In this document: one piece after another, positions 1 to 5,672 of the stretch
Position numbering within the stretch: position 1 is the stretch's first letter
Layout of the letters: each line of letters opens with the position of its first letter
Assembly: GCA_021815005.1 (NCBI GenBank)
Contig: JAKAHL010000078.1
Span: forward strand, 1-8,121
DNA from: Chloroflexota bacterium
GTDB taxonomy: Bacteria > Chloroflexota > Limnocylindria > Limnocylindrales > CSP1-4
Direction: 5' to 3'
Length of the DNA stretch: 8,121 bases
Position numbers and translations under genes: made by a program
Notes under the pieces: generated by a model
What the model saw: the letters and a program-made list of their open reading frames with translations, nothing else
Database searches by the model: none
Told to the model about the DNA's origin: nothing

Positions 1-327
1 GTTGAACCGGCGCTTGCCCTCCAGCGCGTGCGCGATGCCGCCCAGGATCTGGCTGGTGATGACGCCGGAGTTGCCGCGGGCCCCCATCAGCGCTCCCTGG
101 GCGACGGCGTGGGCCACCCGGCCCGCATCGGCCTCCGGGCCAACGTGCAGCGCATCGGCGGCATCCAGCGCGGCACGGACCGTGGCCAGCATGTTGGAAC
201 CGGTATCGCCGTCGGGCACCGGGAAGACGTTCAGGGCGTTGACCTCGTCCACGTGGGCGGCGAGGTCCGCGACGCCGCTGCGGAAGGCCTTGAGGAAGCT
301 CGCGCCGTCCGCGCTCCGGGGCGGCAT
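1..327 (-). CDS. fakA: DhaL/DAK2-domain kinase subunit, FakA (YloV)-like, N-terminal part only
   Basis: This is the first 109 residues of a fatty-acid-kinase-type ATP-binding subunit. The gene runs off the left edge of the window. Visible motifs are NVFPVPDGDTGSNM (residues 33-46), whose Asp39 and Asp41 match the Mg-ATP-binding aspartates of DhaL folds, and GARGNSG (82-88), the glycine-rich nucleotide loop. In characterised Firmicutes, FakA phosphorylates fatty acids held by a DegV-like FakB carrier, feeding PlsX/PlsY phospholipid synthesis in the cytoplasm. That function is inferred here from family and context. The ATG shares its A with the TGA of the upstream Asp23-family gene (TGATG), and I see no good Shine-Dalgarno, so translation is probably coupled. 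A dihydroxyacetone kinase L subunit is the alternative, but the Asp23 neighbour and rpmB divergence favour the YloV/FakA branch. Confidence 0.88.
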   Translation of the reverse strand, partial: MPPRSADGASFLKAFRSGVADLAAHVDEVNALNVFPVPDGDTGSNMLATVRAALDAADALHVGPEADAGRVAHAVAQGALMGARGNSGVITSQILGGIAHALEGKRRFN

Positions 328-749
328 CAGGCGACGTCCGACCCGCTCGCGGCGAGGTCTGCGGGTCCGGGCTCCGAGGTGGCGGGGGCGTCTCGGAACG
401 GCGCGATGCCGTGCTCGTGGCGGAGGCGGCCGATGCGGATCGACACGCGCTCCGGCCCCTGGCCGACGGCGTGGCCGAGGGTGTAGCGGACGGCGGACTC
501 CACCTGGCGGGCGACCTCGGCGACGGGCAGGCCATAGGCGACGAGCAGGTTCAGGTCCACGGCCAGCGCGGGTTCCAGCGTGACGCGGCAGCCGGGATTG
601 CCGAACCCTGCCCGGTCGAGCAGACGCCCGACCCGGCCTCCGCCGGCGAAGCCGGAGACGCCGTAGACCGACAGGACGGCGGTCCGGACCAGCTCTCGCA
701 CGGCACGCTTGGTCACCAGCGAGCGGCCGGGGATCGGTGCGGCGGTCAC
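327..749 (-). CDS. Asp23/Gls24 family (YloU-like) protein
   Basis: A 140-residue cytoplasmic protein of the Asp23/Gls24 (DUF322) family. The core runs from about residue 9 (SLVTKRAVRELV) to 108, ending in the family's AVDLNLLVAYGLPVAEVARQ and VSIRIG blocks (63-82, 102-107), followed by a 30-residue acidic tail. Members are small alpha/beta proteins. Some attach to the membrane through AmaP-like partners, and the YloU type is almost always next to yloV/fakA. Its biochemical role is not settled. I chose the GTG at 749 because AGGAGG (761-766) precedes it by 11 nt and it gives a normal family length. Upstream in-frame GTG 785 and TTG 809 have no ribosome binding site. It overlaps the fakA-like gene by one base (TGATG) and is divergent from rpmB, sharing a symmetric promoter. 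Confidence 0.85.
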   Translation of the reverse strand: MTAAPIPGRSLVTKRAVRELVRTAVLSVYGVSGFAGGGRVGRLLDRAGFGNPGCRVTLEPALAVDLNLLVAYGLPVAEVARQVESAVRYTLGHAVGQGPERVSIRIGRLRHEHGIAPFRDAPATSEPGPADLAASGSDVA

Positions 750-760
750 GCGGGCGACGT

Positions 761-766
761 CCTCCT
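761..766 (-). promoter_or_regulatory. Ribosome binding site of the Asp23-family gene
   Basis: AGGAGG on the minus strand lies 11 nt before GTG 749. It decides the start in favour of 749 over the in-frame GTG 785 and TTG 809. The spacing is long but equals that seen for rpmB. Confidence 0.6.
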
Positions 767-832
767 CGCGAGCGCGGGCCGACACGTTCGGGCCCGTTCG
801 GGTCGCCAACGGGGTGCTCCCCCGAGGGCGTG

Positions 833-841
833 TGCTACGAT
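833..841 (+). promoter_or_regulatory. Extended -10 promoter element for rpmB
   Basis: Plus strand reads TGC-TACGAT, an extended -10 with T1, A2, A5 and T6 matching TATAAT. Initiation would be near 848, giving a leader of about 66 nt. No clear -35 is visible 16-18 bp upstream. Confidence 0.5.
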
Positions 842-845
842 ACCA
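837..845 (-). promoter_or_regulatory. Extended -10 promoter element for asp23-fakA
   Basis: Minus strand reads TGG-TATCGT, an extended -10 (TGn) with T1, A2, T3 and T6 of TATAAT. Initiation would fall near 830, leaving a leader of about 80 nt before GTG 749. I see no convincing -35, which the TGn motif may offset. It shares bases with the rpmB -10 on the other strand. Confidence 0.5.
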
Positions 846-854
846 CCCCGTTTG

Positions 855-890
855 CGCCGGCCATCACCGGCGGAGTCCGGTTTGTCCGCC
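855..890 (+). promoter_or_regulatory. Two overlapping hairpins in the rpmB 5' leader
   Basis: Stem A pairs CGCCGG (855-860) with CCGGCG (867-872) around a 6-nt loop. Stem B pairs GGCGGA (869-874) with TCCGCC (885-890) around a 10-nt loop. They share bases 869-872, so both cannot form at once. The ribosome binding site (897-902) lies just downstream. Six-base GC stems arise by chance in DNA this GC-rich, so a regulatory role is only a suggestion. Confidence 0.3.
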
Positions 891-896
891 CATTCC

Positions 897-902
897 GAGG
901 AA
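897..902 (+). promoter_or_regulatory. Ribosome binding site of rpmB
   Basis: GAGGAA lies 11 nt before the ATG at 914, with an A/C-rich spacer. It supports 914 as the start, and the protein then begins MARACAICGK as expected for bL28. Confidence 0.6.
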
Positions 903-913
903 CCTACACGACC

Positions 914-1111
914 ATGGCTCGAGCCTGCGCCATCTGCGGCAAGGCGTCGATTGGCGGGTTCAACCCCCAGTCGTCGGGAATGAACCGCGTCCGCGCCCAT
1001 CGCCGCTACCAGCCGAACCTCCAGCTCACGATCGTCGCGAAAGCCGGCGGCACCGAGAAGGTGCTCGCCTGCACGCGCTGTCGGCGCACGCAGACGAAGA
1101 GCGCCCGCTAG
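914..1111 (+). CDS. rpmB: 50S ribosomal protein bL28
   Basis: A 65-residue large-subunit ribosomal protein, typical family length, and the only plus-strand gene in the window. It starts MARACAICGK, has the basic RRYQPNLQ block (30-37) characteristic of bL28, and ends with a CTRC motif. Cys5-x2-Cys8 and Cys53-x2-Cys56 form the four-cysteine set of the zinc-binding (C+) form. Zinc is therefore probably needed for folding, while cysteine-free paralogues in other bacteria are used in zinc shortage. The gene is divergent from asp23-fakA, the usual YloU-YloV arrangement, and convergent with the minus-strand phosphoesterase gene. A 66-nt leader with possible hairpins and a downstream terminator make it a likely monocistronic unit. 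Confidence 0.96.
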   Translation: MARACAICGKASIGGFNPQSSGMNRVRAHRRYQPNLQLTIVAKAGGTEKVLACTRCRRTQTKSAR

Positions 1112-1134
1112 CCCACCTCTCCGGGGCGCACGGG

Positions 1135-1166
1135 GCCGGTCGCGGATGTCGCGGCCGGCTTCTTCG
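1135..1166 (+). terminator. Rho-independent terminator of rpmB
   Basis: GCCGGTCGCG (1135-1144) pairs with CGCGGCCGGC (1150-1159) over 10 positions, one a G-T wobble, around the loop GATGT. TTCTTCG follows directly. It starts 23 nt after the rpmB stop. The T-rich side faces the plus strand only, so it is poorly built for the convergent minus-strand gene. Confidence 0.7.
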
Positions 1167-1205
1167 TGCGCGCCCAGTGCCGATGCAGGCGGCGCGCCGG
1201 GGCAT

Positions 1206-1224
1206 CCGGCCCGGAGGGCGCCGG
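1206..1224 (-). terminator. Possible hairpin ending the minus-strand gene string
   Basis: CCGGC (1206-1210) can pair with GCCGG (1220-1224), with an inner CC/GG pair. It begins 12 nt beyond the phosphoesterase stop. There is no T-tract on the minus strand, so this is weak. Nothing else stands out in the 1112-1236 gap. Confidence 0.25.
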
Positions 1225-1236
1225 CCGGCGGCTCCG

Positions 1237-2235
1237 TTAGGGCGTGACCGGGAGCGGGCTGGCGGCAGCGGCCGAGCCCAGCGGCGGCATCCCCCAGGCG
1301 TCCTCGACGGTTCGGAGCACCGAGGCGTGGTTCGCGGTCGCGGCGAACCGGGTCCCGGGCTCCATGCCCGGCGTGGCCAGCAGCGTCGCGATGTGGCCGC
1401 CGCCGTGGTCGTCCGTGGTGCCCTCGTCAAACGTGACGATCAGCAGCGAGCCGGCCGCGAACGCCGGGCTCGTGAGAATCGACGGCAGGAACGCCGCCAG
1501 GAACTGGTCGCCCGTCCGCACCGACGAGCTGTGCATGTCGTTGACCTGGTTCGGGATGATCAGCTCCAAGTCCGCCGCCGCGGGGTTGAACCCGGCTAGG
1601 CCCACGATGTCCGCGCAGCGCGACGGGCTGCGACTGATCGAGGTGAAGCTGATCGCCGGGTCATGCTTGCGCACGTACTCCCCGGCCTGGCCGGGCCCGT
1701 CCACGACCGGGGGTGCCGTGGCCGCCGCGTAGCACGCGCCCGGGTAGCCCTGCGCGTACACCCGCCAGGTCCGGCCCGCCGCCTCGACCTGGTCGAACAC
1801 GCTGGGCGCGCTCAGGTCGTGGACCCCGTCGTCGCGGACGCCCTGCGTGTCGCCCGAGACCAGCGCGATGTAGTTGGGCTCCGACGGGTGCGTCACCCCG
1901 TACATCGCCGTGGCGAGCCCGTACCGGGCGATCAGCCCGTTGAGGTACGGCGCGTCCGCGCTGCCCACGATGCTGCCGTACTCCTGGTTCTCGAGGACGA
2001 CCAGGTAGATGTGGGCGAAGCCGGCACGGGCCGCTGCCGGGCTTGGGACTGGGCCCGCGGACGCGCCCGGCGGCGCGGCGGCACCCGAGGCGGCAGGCGA
2101 CGGCACCGGAACCGCCGGGACGCTGGCGGAGGCCGAGGGCGAGGCCGCCAGCGGTGTCGGCCCGACCGCGCTGCACCCTCCGGCGACGAGGGCCGCGACC
2201 ACGCCGATGGCCGGCAGGCGCCTCCGCCAGATCAT
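1237..2235 (-). CDS. Exported lipoprotein phosphoesterase / acid phosphatase-like protein
   Basis: A 332-residue protein of the phosphoesterase family that includes phospholipase C and AcpA/SapM-type acid phosphatases (PF04185-like). The N-terminus has RRR, a hydrophobic segment (8-20) and VAGG-Cys21, which fits a broad lipobox. A low-complexity Ala/Pro/Ser linker (22-72) then carries the domain outside the membrane. Likely metal-binding or catalytic residues are Glu82-Asn83 in VVLENQEYG, Thr115/Ser118 in THPSEPNY, Asp270-Glu271 in VTFDEG, the DDHGGGH motif (275-281) and His303 in NHASVLRTVEDAWG. Substrate is unknown; phosphomonoesters or lipid phosphates are plausible. ATG 2235 overlaps the dtd stop as ATGA, with no own ribosome binding site. 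The same frame stays open upstream into rpe, but that part is antisense-type shadow. Confidence 0.85.
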   Translation of the reverse strand: MIWRRRLPAIGVVAALVAGGCSAVGPTPLAASPSASASVPAVPVPSPAASGAAAPPGASAGPVPSPAAARAGFAHIYLVVLENQEYGSIVGSADAPYLNGLIARYGLATAMYGVTHPSEPNYIALVSGDTQGVRDDGVHDLSAPSVFDQVEAAGRTWRVYAQGYPGACYAAATAPPVVDGPGQAGEYVRKHDPAISFTSISRSPSRCADIVGLAGFNPAAADLELIIPNQVNDMHSSSVRTGDQFLAAFLPSILTSPAFAAGSLLIVTFDEGTTDDHGGGHIATLLATPGMEPGTRFAATANHASVLRTVEDAWGMPPLGSAAAASPLPVTP

Positions 2236-2678
2236 CGGTCGGCGGTGTCCAGCCAGATGGTGAACGGCCCGTCGTTGACGAGCTCGACCGCCATCTCCGC
2301 CCCGAACTCGCCCAGCGCGGTCCGCACGCCCTGCGCCTCGATGCCCGCCGCGACCCGCCGCCACAGGCCGATCGCGATGTCCGGCGCCGCGGCGTCCGTG
2401 AACCCCGGCCGCCGGCCGCGCCGGGTGTCGGCGTAGAGCGTGAACTGGCTGACCACCAGCGCCTCGCCGCCCACGTCGAGGATGGAGCGGTTCGTCCGGC
2501 CCTCGTCGTCCTCGAAGATGCGCAGCTCGCACACCCGTCGCGCGAGGGCGTCGGCCAGCGCCGCGTCGTCGCCGTGGCCGACCCCGAGCAGCACCAGCAG
2601 GCCGGGCCCGATCGCGCCGACCGACCGCTCCCCCACCCTGACCTCGGCGCGGGTGACCCGCTGCAGGAGCGCCCGCAC
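2232..2678 (-). CDS. dtd: D-aminoacyl-tRNA deacylase
   Basis: A 148-residue DTD, normal family length. It hydrolyses D-amino acids (and glycine mischarged on tRNA-Ala) from tRNA in the cytoplasm, as a dimer whose active sites sit at the interface. Signature motifs are complete: SQFT (77-80) followed by LYAD, then GRRPGF (88-93), and the C-terminal VNDGPFT block (134-140). Gly137-Pro138 is the cross-subunit Gly-cisPro pair that enforces chiral rejection, and Thr80 lies in the active-site loop. The start is GTG 2678, six bases after the rpe stop, without a clear Shine-Dalgarno. This suggests coupling to rpe. It overlaps the phosphoesterase gene by four bases. Confidence 0.95.
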   Translation of the reverse strand: MRALLQRVTRAEVRVGERSVGAIGPGLLVLLGVGHGDDAALADALARRVCELRIFEDDEGRTNRSILDVGGEALVVSQFTLYADTRRGRRPGFTDAAAPDIAIGLWRRVAAGIEAQGVRTALGEFGAEMAVELVNDGPFTIWLDTADR

Positions 2679-2684
2679 GCCGCG

Positions 2685-3434
2685 CTACCGGAGCGTCGCG
2701 GCACGCGCCGCGCTGGCGATCTCGCGGATGCGGGCGACCTCGGCCGCCATGTCGTCGGCGCGGTACAGCGCCGAGCCGGACACGATGACGTCGGTCCCGC
2801 CGCGGCCGATCGCCTCCGCCGTGGCGGACCGCCCCCCGCCGTCCACCTGCACCTCGCCAGCGCCGTCCGCCGCCAGCCACGCGCGCGCCGCCAGCAGCTT
2901 GGCGTCCGCCACGTCGGCCATGAAGCGCTGGCCGCCGAAGCCCGGCTCGACGGTCATGACGAGCACGATGTCGAGCAGGTCGCGGTAGGCGTCCAGCGCG
3001 GCGAGCGGCGTCGCGGGCTTCACTGACAGGCCGGCGGCCCGGCCCGCCTCGCGGATCCGCGCCAGCGCCGGCGCGATCTGCGGCGCCGCCACCTCCACGT
3101 GGAACGTGATCGAGTCGCAGCCTGCGTCGAGGAACTGCTCGGTCCAGCGGCCCGGCTCGGCGATCATCAGGTGGGCGTCGAACGGCAGCGCCGTGACCCG
3201 GCGCAGGGCCTCGATCGTCTTCCAGCCGAACGTCAGGTTGGGCACGAAGTGGCCGTCCATCACGTCGAGGTGGATGCGGTCCGCGCCCGCGGCCTCCGCC
3301 CGGCGGACCGCATCGCCCAGCGCGGCGAGGTCCGCGTCCAGGATGCTGGCCGCCACCAGGACGTGCGGGCGGCGTCCCGGCCGATGCCCTCGGTCGGCAG
3401 CGGCGGGGATCCCGGAGCCCGCCCGCGGGGTCAC
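2685..3434 (-). CDS. rpe: Ribulose-phosphate 3-epimerase
   Basis: Interconverts D-ribulose 5-phosphate and D-xylulose 5-phosphate in the pentose phosphate or Calvin pathways. The TIM-barrel motifs are all present. AASILDADLA (28-37) opens the barrel. IHLDVMDGHFVPNLTFG (54-70) carries metal ligands His55 and Asp57. DAHLM (86-90) gives His88. MTVEPGFGGQ (160-169) is the phosphate-binding signature, and QVDGGG (196-201) gives the catalytic Asp198. I place the start at GTG 3434 because it overlaps the rlmN stop as GTGA and has AGGAGG four bases upstream. That gives 249 residues, with about 26 extra, Arg/Pro-rich residues before the barrel. A GTG at 3356 would give the usual 223 residues but has no ribosome binding site. 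Confidence 0.94.
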   Translation of the reverse strand: MTPRAGSGIPAAADRGHRPGRRPHVLVAASILDADLAALGDAVRRAEAAGADRIHLDVMDGHFVPNLTFGWKTIEALRRVTALPFDAHLMIAEPGRWTEQFLDAGCDSITFHVEVAAPQIAPALARIREAGRAAGLSVKPATPLAALDAYRDLLDIVLVMTVEPGFGGQRFMADVADAKLLAARAWLAADGAGEVQVDGGGRSATAEAIGRGGTDVIVSGSALYRADDMAAEVARIREIASAARAATLR

Positions 3435-4684
3435 GACCCCTCCTCGCCGCCGGCGAGCTCCGGTGCAGGCTCCGCGCTCCGCTCGCCGCGGAGGGCAGCG
3501 GCTGACTGCGCCACGATCCGCTCGCGCCGCCGCTGCACCACGGCCGGGGCGGGGCGACCCGCGTGCTCGGCGGCGAGCTGGCCGCAGGCCGCCCCGACCT
3601 CGGTCCCGCGGTTGAACCGGATCGTGGTGGCGACGCCGGCGGCGCGCAGACGGTCCGCGAACCGCTCGACCACCGGCAGCGGGGAGCCGGTCCAGGGCGT
3701 GTGCGCCACCTGGTTCATGGGAATCAGGTTCACGTGCGCCAGATTCCCGCGCAGCAGGTCCGCCAGGGCGTCCGCATCGGCGTCGGTGTCGTTGATGGCG
3801 TCGATCATCGTGAGCTCGTACGTCACCCGCCGGCCCGTCGCCGAGGCGTACTCGCGGGCGGCGGCCGCAACCTCCTCCACCGGCCAGCGCCGGTTGAGCG
3901 GCACCAGCACGTCGCGCAGGGCGTTGCGGGCGGCATGGAGCGAGATCGCCAGGGTGATCTGCGGCGCCAGGGCGGTGAGTCGCCGGATGCCGGGCACGAC
4001 ACCCGACGTGCTGACGGTGATGTGCCGTGCGCCGAGGCCGAAGCGGGCGGGGTCCTTGAGAGCCTCGATCGCGCCCAGCACGCGGTCCAGGTTCATCAGC
4101 GGCTCGCCCATGCCCATGAACACCACGTGGGTCAGGTGCTTGCCGTCGGCGGCCAGGCGGCGCTGAGCGTGGCGGACCTGGTCCACGATCTCGGCGGTCT
4201 CCAGGTCTCGCTCCATGCCCAGCTCGCCGGTGGCGCAGAACGGGCAGCCGACCGCGCACCCGGCCTGCGAGCTGACGCACAGCGAGTGCCGCTCGCGAGC
4301 GTCCGTGCGCGCCGGGTAGTGCATCAGGACCGATTCCACGAGCAGGCCGTCCGACAGGCGGTGCACGCCCTTCTCGGTCAGGCCGCCGTCAGCGAGGCGG
4401 ACCTCGGCCTCGCCCGCGGTGTCGAAGCGGAACGCCTCCGCGAGCTGGTCCCGCAGGCCGGCCGGCAGCGTGCGCACCTCATCGAACGACGCCTGCCGCC
4501 CCCGCCACACGGCGTCGAGCACCTGGCGCGCCCGATAGGCGGGCAGGCCGTGCTCGCCCGCCCACGCCAGGACCTCGTCGGGCGTCAGCCCCGAGATCCC
4601 GGGGCGCGGGTCGCGCGGGCGCGTGGCGGACGGAGCCGGCCGGAGGCCGAAGAACGGGGCGAGGTCAGCAATCGGGACGGTCAT
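3431..4684 (-). CDS. rlmN: Dual-specificity rRNA/tRNA adenine C2-methyltransferase (radical SAM)
   Basis: A 417-residue RlmN, which methylates C2 of A2503 in 23S rRNA and A37 of some tRNAs by radical SAM chemistry. LCVSSQAGCAVGCPFC (135-150) holds the [4Fe-4S] cysteines Cys143, Cys147 and Cys150 and the methyl-accepting partner Cys136. The methylated cysteine is Cys367 in GAACGQL. GMGEP (191-195) is the SAM-binding loop. All essential residues are therefore present. The protein is longer than many homologues because of a Pro/Arg-rich N-terminus (1-29) and a charged C-terminal tail (about 376-417). No Shine-Dalgarno precedes the ATG, but an extended -10-like box lies 8 nt upstream, so it could start on a leaderless mRNA. 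It follows fmt by 46 nt and overlaps rpe as GTGA. Confidence 0.96.
   Translation of the reverse strand: MTVPIADLAPFFGLRPAPSATRPRDPRPGISGLTPDEVLAWAGEHGLPAYRARQVLDAVWRGRQASFDEVRTLPAGLRDQLAEAFRFDTAGEAEVRLADGGLTEKGVHRLSDGLLVESVLMHYPARTDARERHSLCVSSQAGCAVGCPFCATGELGMERDLETAEIVDQVRHAQRRLAADGKHLTHVVFMGMGEPLMNLDRVLGAIEALKDPARFGLGARHITVSTSGVVPGIRRLTALAPQITLAISLHAARNALRDVLVPLNRRWPVEEVAAAAREYASATGRRVTYELTMIDAINDTDADADALADLLRGNLAHVNLIPMNQVAHTPWTGSPLPVVERFADRLRAAGVATTIRFNRGTEVGAACGQLAAEHAGRPAPAVVQRRRERIVAQSAAALRGERSAEPAPELAGGEEGS
3439..3444 (-). promoter_or_regulatory. Ribosome binding site supporting the long rpe start
   Basis: AGGAGG within a longer purine run (GAGGAGGGG) lies 4 nt before GTG 3434, inside the 3' end of rlmN. 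The inner candidate GTG 3356 lacks any such motif, so this site decides for the extended N-terminus. Confidence 0.55.
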
Positions 4685-4692
4685 CGCCGCCG

Positions 4693-4701
4693 ATTCTGGC
4701 A
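4693..4701 (-). promoter_or_regulatory. Possible extended -10 element directly upstream of rlmN
   Basis: Minus strand reads TGC-CAGAAT, keeping A2, A4, A5 and T6 of the -10 consensus plus the TGn extension. Eight bases separate it from the rlmN ATG, so transcription could begin at or within a base or two of the start codon. It lies in the 46-nt fmt-rlmN gap, which has no good ribosome binding site. Confidence 0.35.
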
Positions 4702-4730
4702 CGGACGGCGACAACGGGCCGAGCCGGACG

Positions 4731-5672
4731 TCAGGAGCCCGCCCGTCGGCCGCGGAGCCAGTCCGAGCCCGCCATCGGGCGCCTGCCGGCTGGCGTGACC
4801 CGCTCCAGGACGAGCCGCCCGGACACCGTCGCGAGCGCGGGCGCGCCGGCCTCTCGGACCAGGGCTCCGGGGACATCACCCGGGGCGGCGGCGGCCACGC
4901 GGGCCGCGCTCACCACGAGGCGCTCGCCATCGACCTCCGCGTAGGTGCCGGGCCACGGCTGGTAGGCACGGACCAGCCGCGCTAGGTCGGCGGCGGGCCG
5001 ACGCGGGTCGAGGCGACCGTCGGCCCGGCGCAGGGGACGGGTCAGCGAGGCGCCGTCGGACGCCTGCGGATGCTCGGGCAGCACCCCGTCAAGCCAGTCG
5101 CCCAGCACCCGGCAGAGGAGGTCCGCTGCCACCTCGGCCAGCCGGGCCTCCAGGTCCGGCGCTGTCTCGTCCCCGGCCAGCGGGACGCGCACCTGGGCCA
5201 CCAGCGGGCCGGTGTCCAGGCCAGCGTCCATGCGCATGAGGCTGACGGCGGTCTCGCGATCGCCCGCCGCGATCGTCGCGGGGACGGGCGACGCGCCCCG
5301 GAAGCGCGGCAGCGCCGACGGGTGGAGGTTCAGCGCCCCGTGGGGCAGGTCGAGCAGCGCAGGCGGCACGAGCTGGCCGTAGTCGGCGAGCACCGCGAGC
5401 ACGGGCTCGAGCGCCAGGACCGATCCGACGGATTCCGCGGCCCGCAGGCGCTCCGGCACCAGGACCGGACCCACGCCCAGCTCTGCCGCCAGCGTCGCGA
5501 CGGGGGTGGGCGTCGGAACGGCATGGCGGCCGACGGGCCTGGCAGGCGCGGCCACGACCCCGACCAGCGCGATCCTCGGGTGGGCGGCCAGGCAGCGCAG
5601 CGCGGGGATGCCGAACGCCCCCGACCCGAGGAAGACCGTCCGGGCTCGCTCGCCTGCCGGCCCGCCGCTCAC
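4731..5672 (-). CDS. fmt: Methionyl-tRNA formyltransferase
   Basis: A 313-residue enzyme of normal length that formylates Met-tRNA(fMet) using 10-formyl-tetrahydrofolate. The N-terminal Rossmann domain has VFLGSGAFGIPALRCL (13-28). The catalytic triad is Asn115 and His117 in LNLHPSALPRFRG, and Asp153 in MDAGLDTG. Each is offset by nine from the E. coli residues Asn106, His108 and Asp144. The C-terminal OB-like tRNA-binding domain includes the RAYQPWPGTYAE block (235-246). The usual PDRPxGRG loop is altered to PARPVGRH (43-50). The start is a GTG that overlaps the def stop as GTGA, with no own Shine-Dalgarno, so def and fmt are probably co-translated. This pairing joins the enzymes that add and remove the formyl group. 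Confidence 0.95.
   Translation of the reverse strand: MSGGPAGERARTVFLGSGAFGIPALRCLAAHPRIALVGVVAAPARPVGRHAVPTPTPVATLAAELGVGPVLVPERLRAAESVGSVLALEPVLAVLADYGQLVPPALLDLPHGALNLHPSALPRFRGASPVPATIAAGDRETAVSLMRMDAGLDTGPLVAQVRVPLAGDETAPDLEARLAEVAADLLCRVLGDWLDGVLPEHPQASDGASLTRPLRRADGRLDPRRPAADLARLVRAYQPWPGTYAEVDGERLVVSAARVAAAAPGDVPGALVREAGAPALATVSGRLVLERVTPAGRRPMAGSDWLRGRRAGS

Noticed and set aside
750..809. Longer Asp23-family start at TTG 809 or GTG 785
   Set aside because: Neither has a ribosome binding site, and the GTG at 749 has AGGAGG upstream and gives a typical length.
2..983. Long plus-strand open frames opposite the fakA-like and Asp23-family genes
   Set aside because: They mirror the codon structure of well-supported minus-strand genes and show low-complexity Arg/Gly/Pro/Ala translations without motifs.
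2236..2880. Upstream extension of the phosphoesterase frame, giving a 547-residue protein
   Set aside because: The extension is antisense-like Arg/Gly/Ala filler lying over dtd and rpe in another frame. ATG 2235 overlaps the dtd stop and opens a proper signal sequence.
3435..4280. Upstream extension of the rpe frame, giving a 531-residue protein
   Set aside because: It lies over rlmN in another frame and has no recognisable domain. GTG 3434 has a ribosome binding site.
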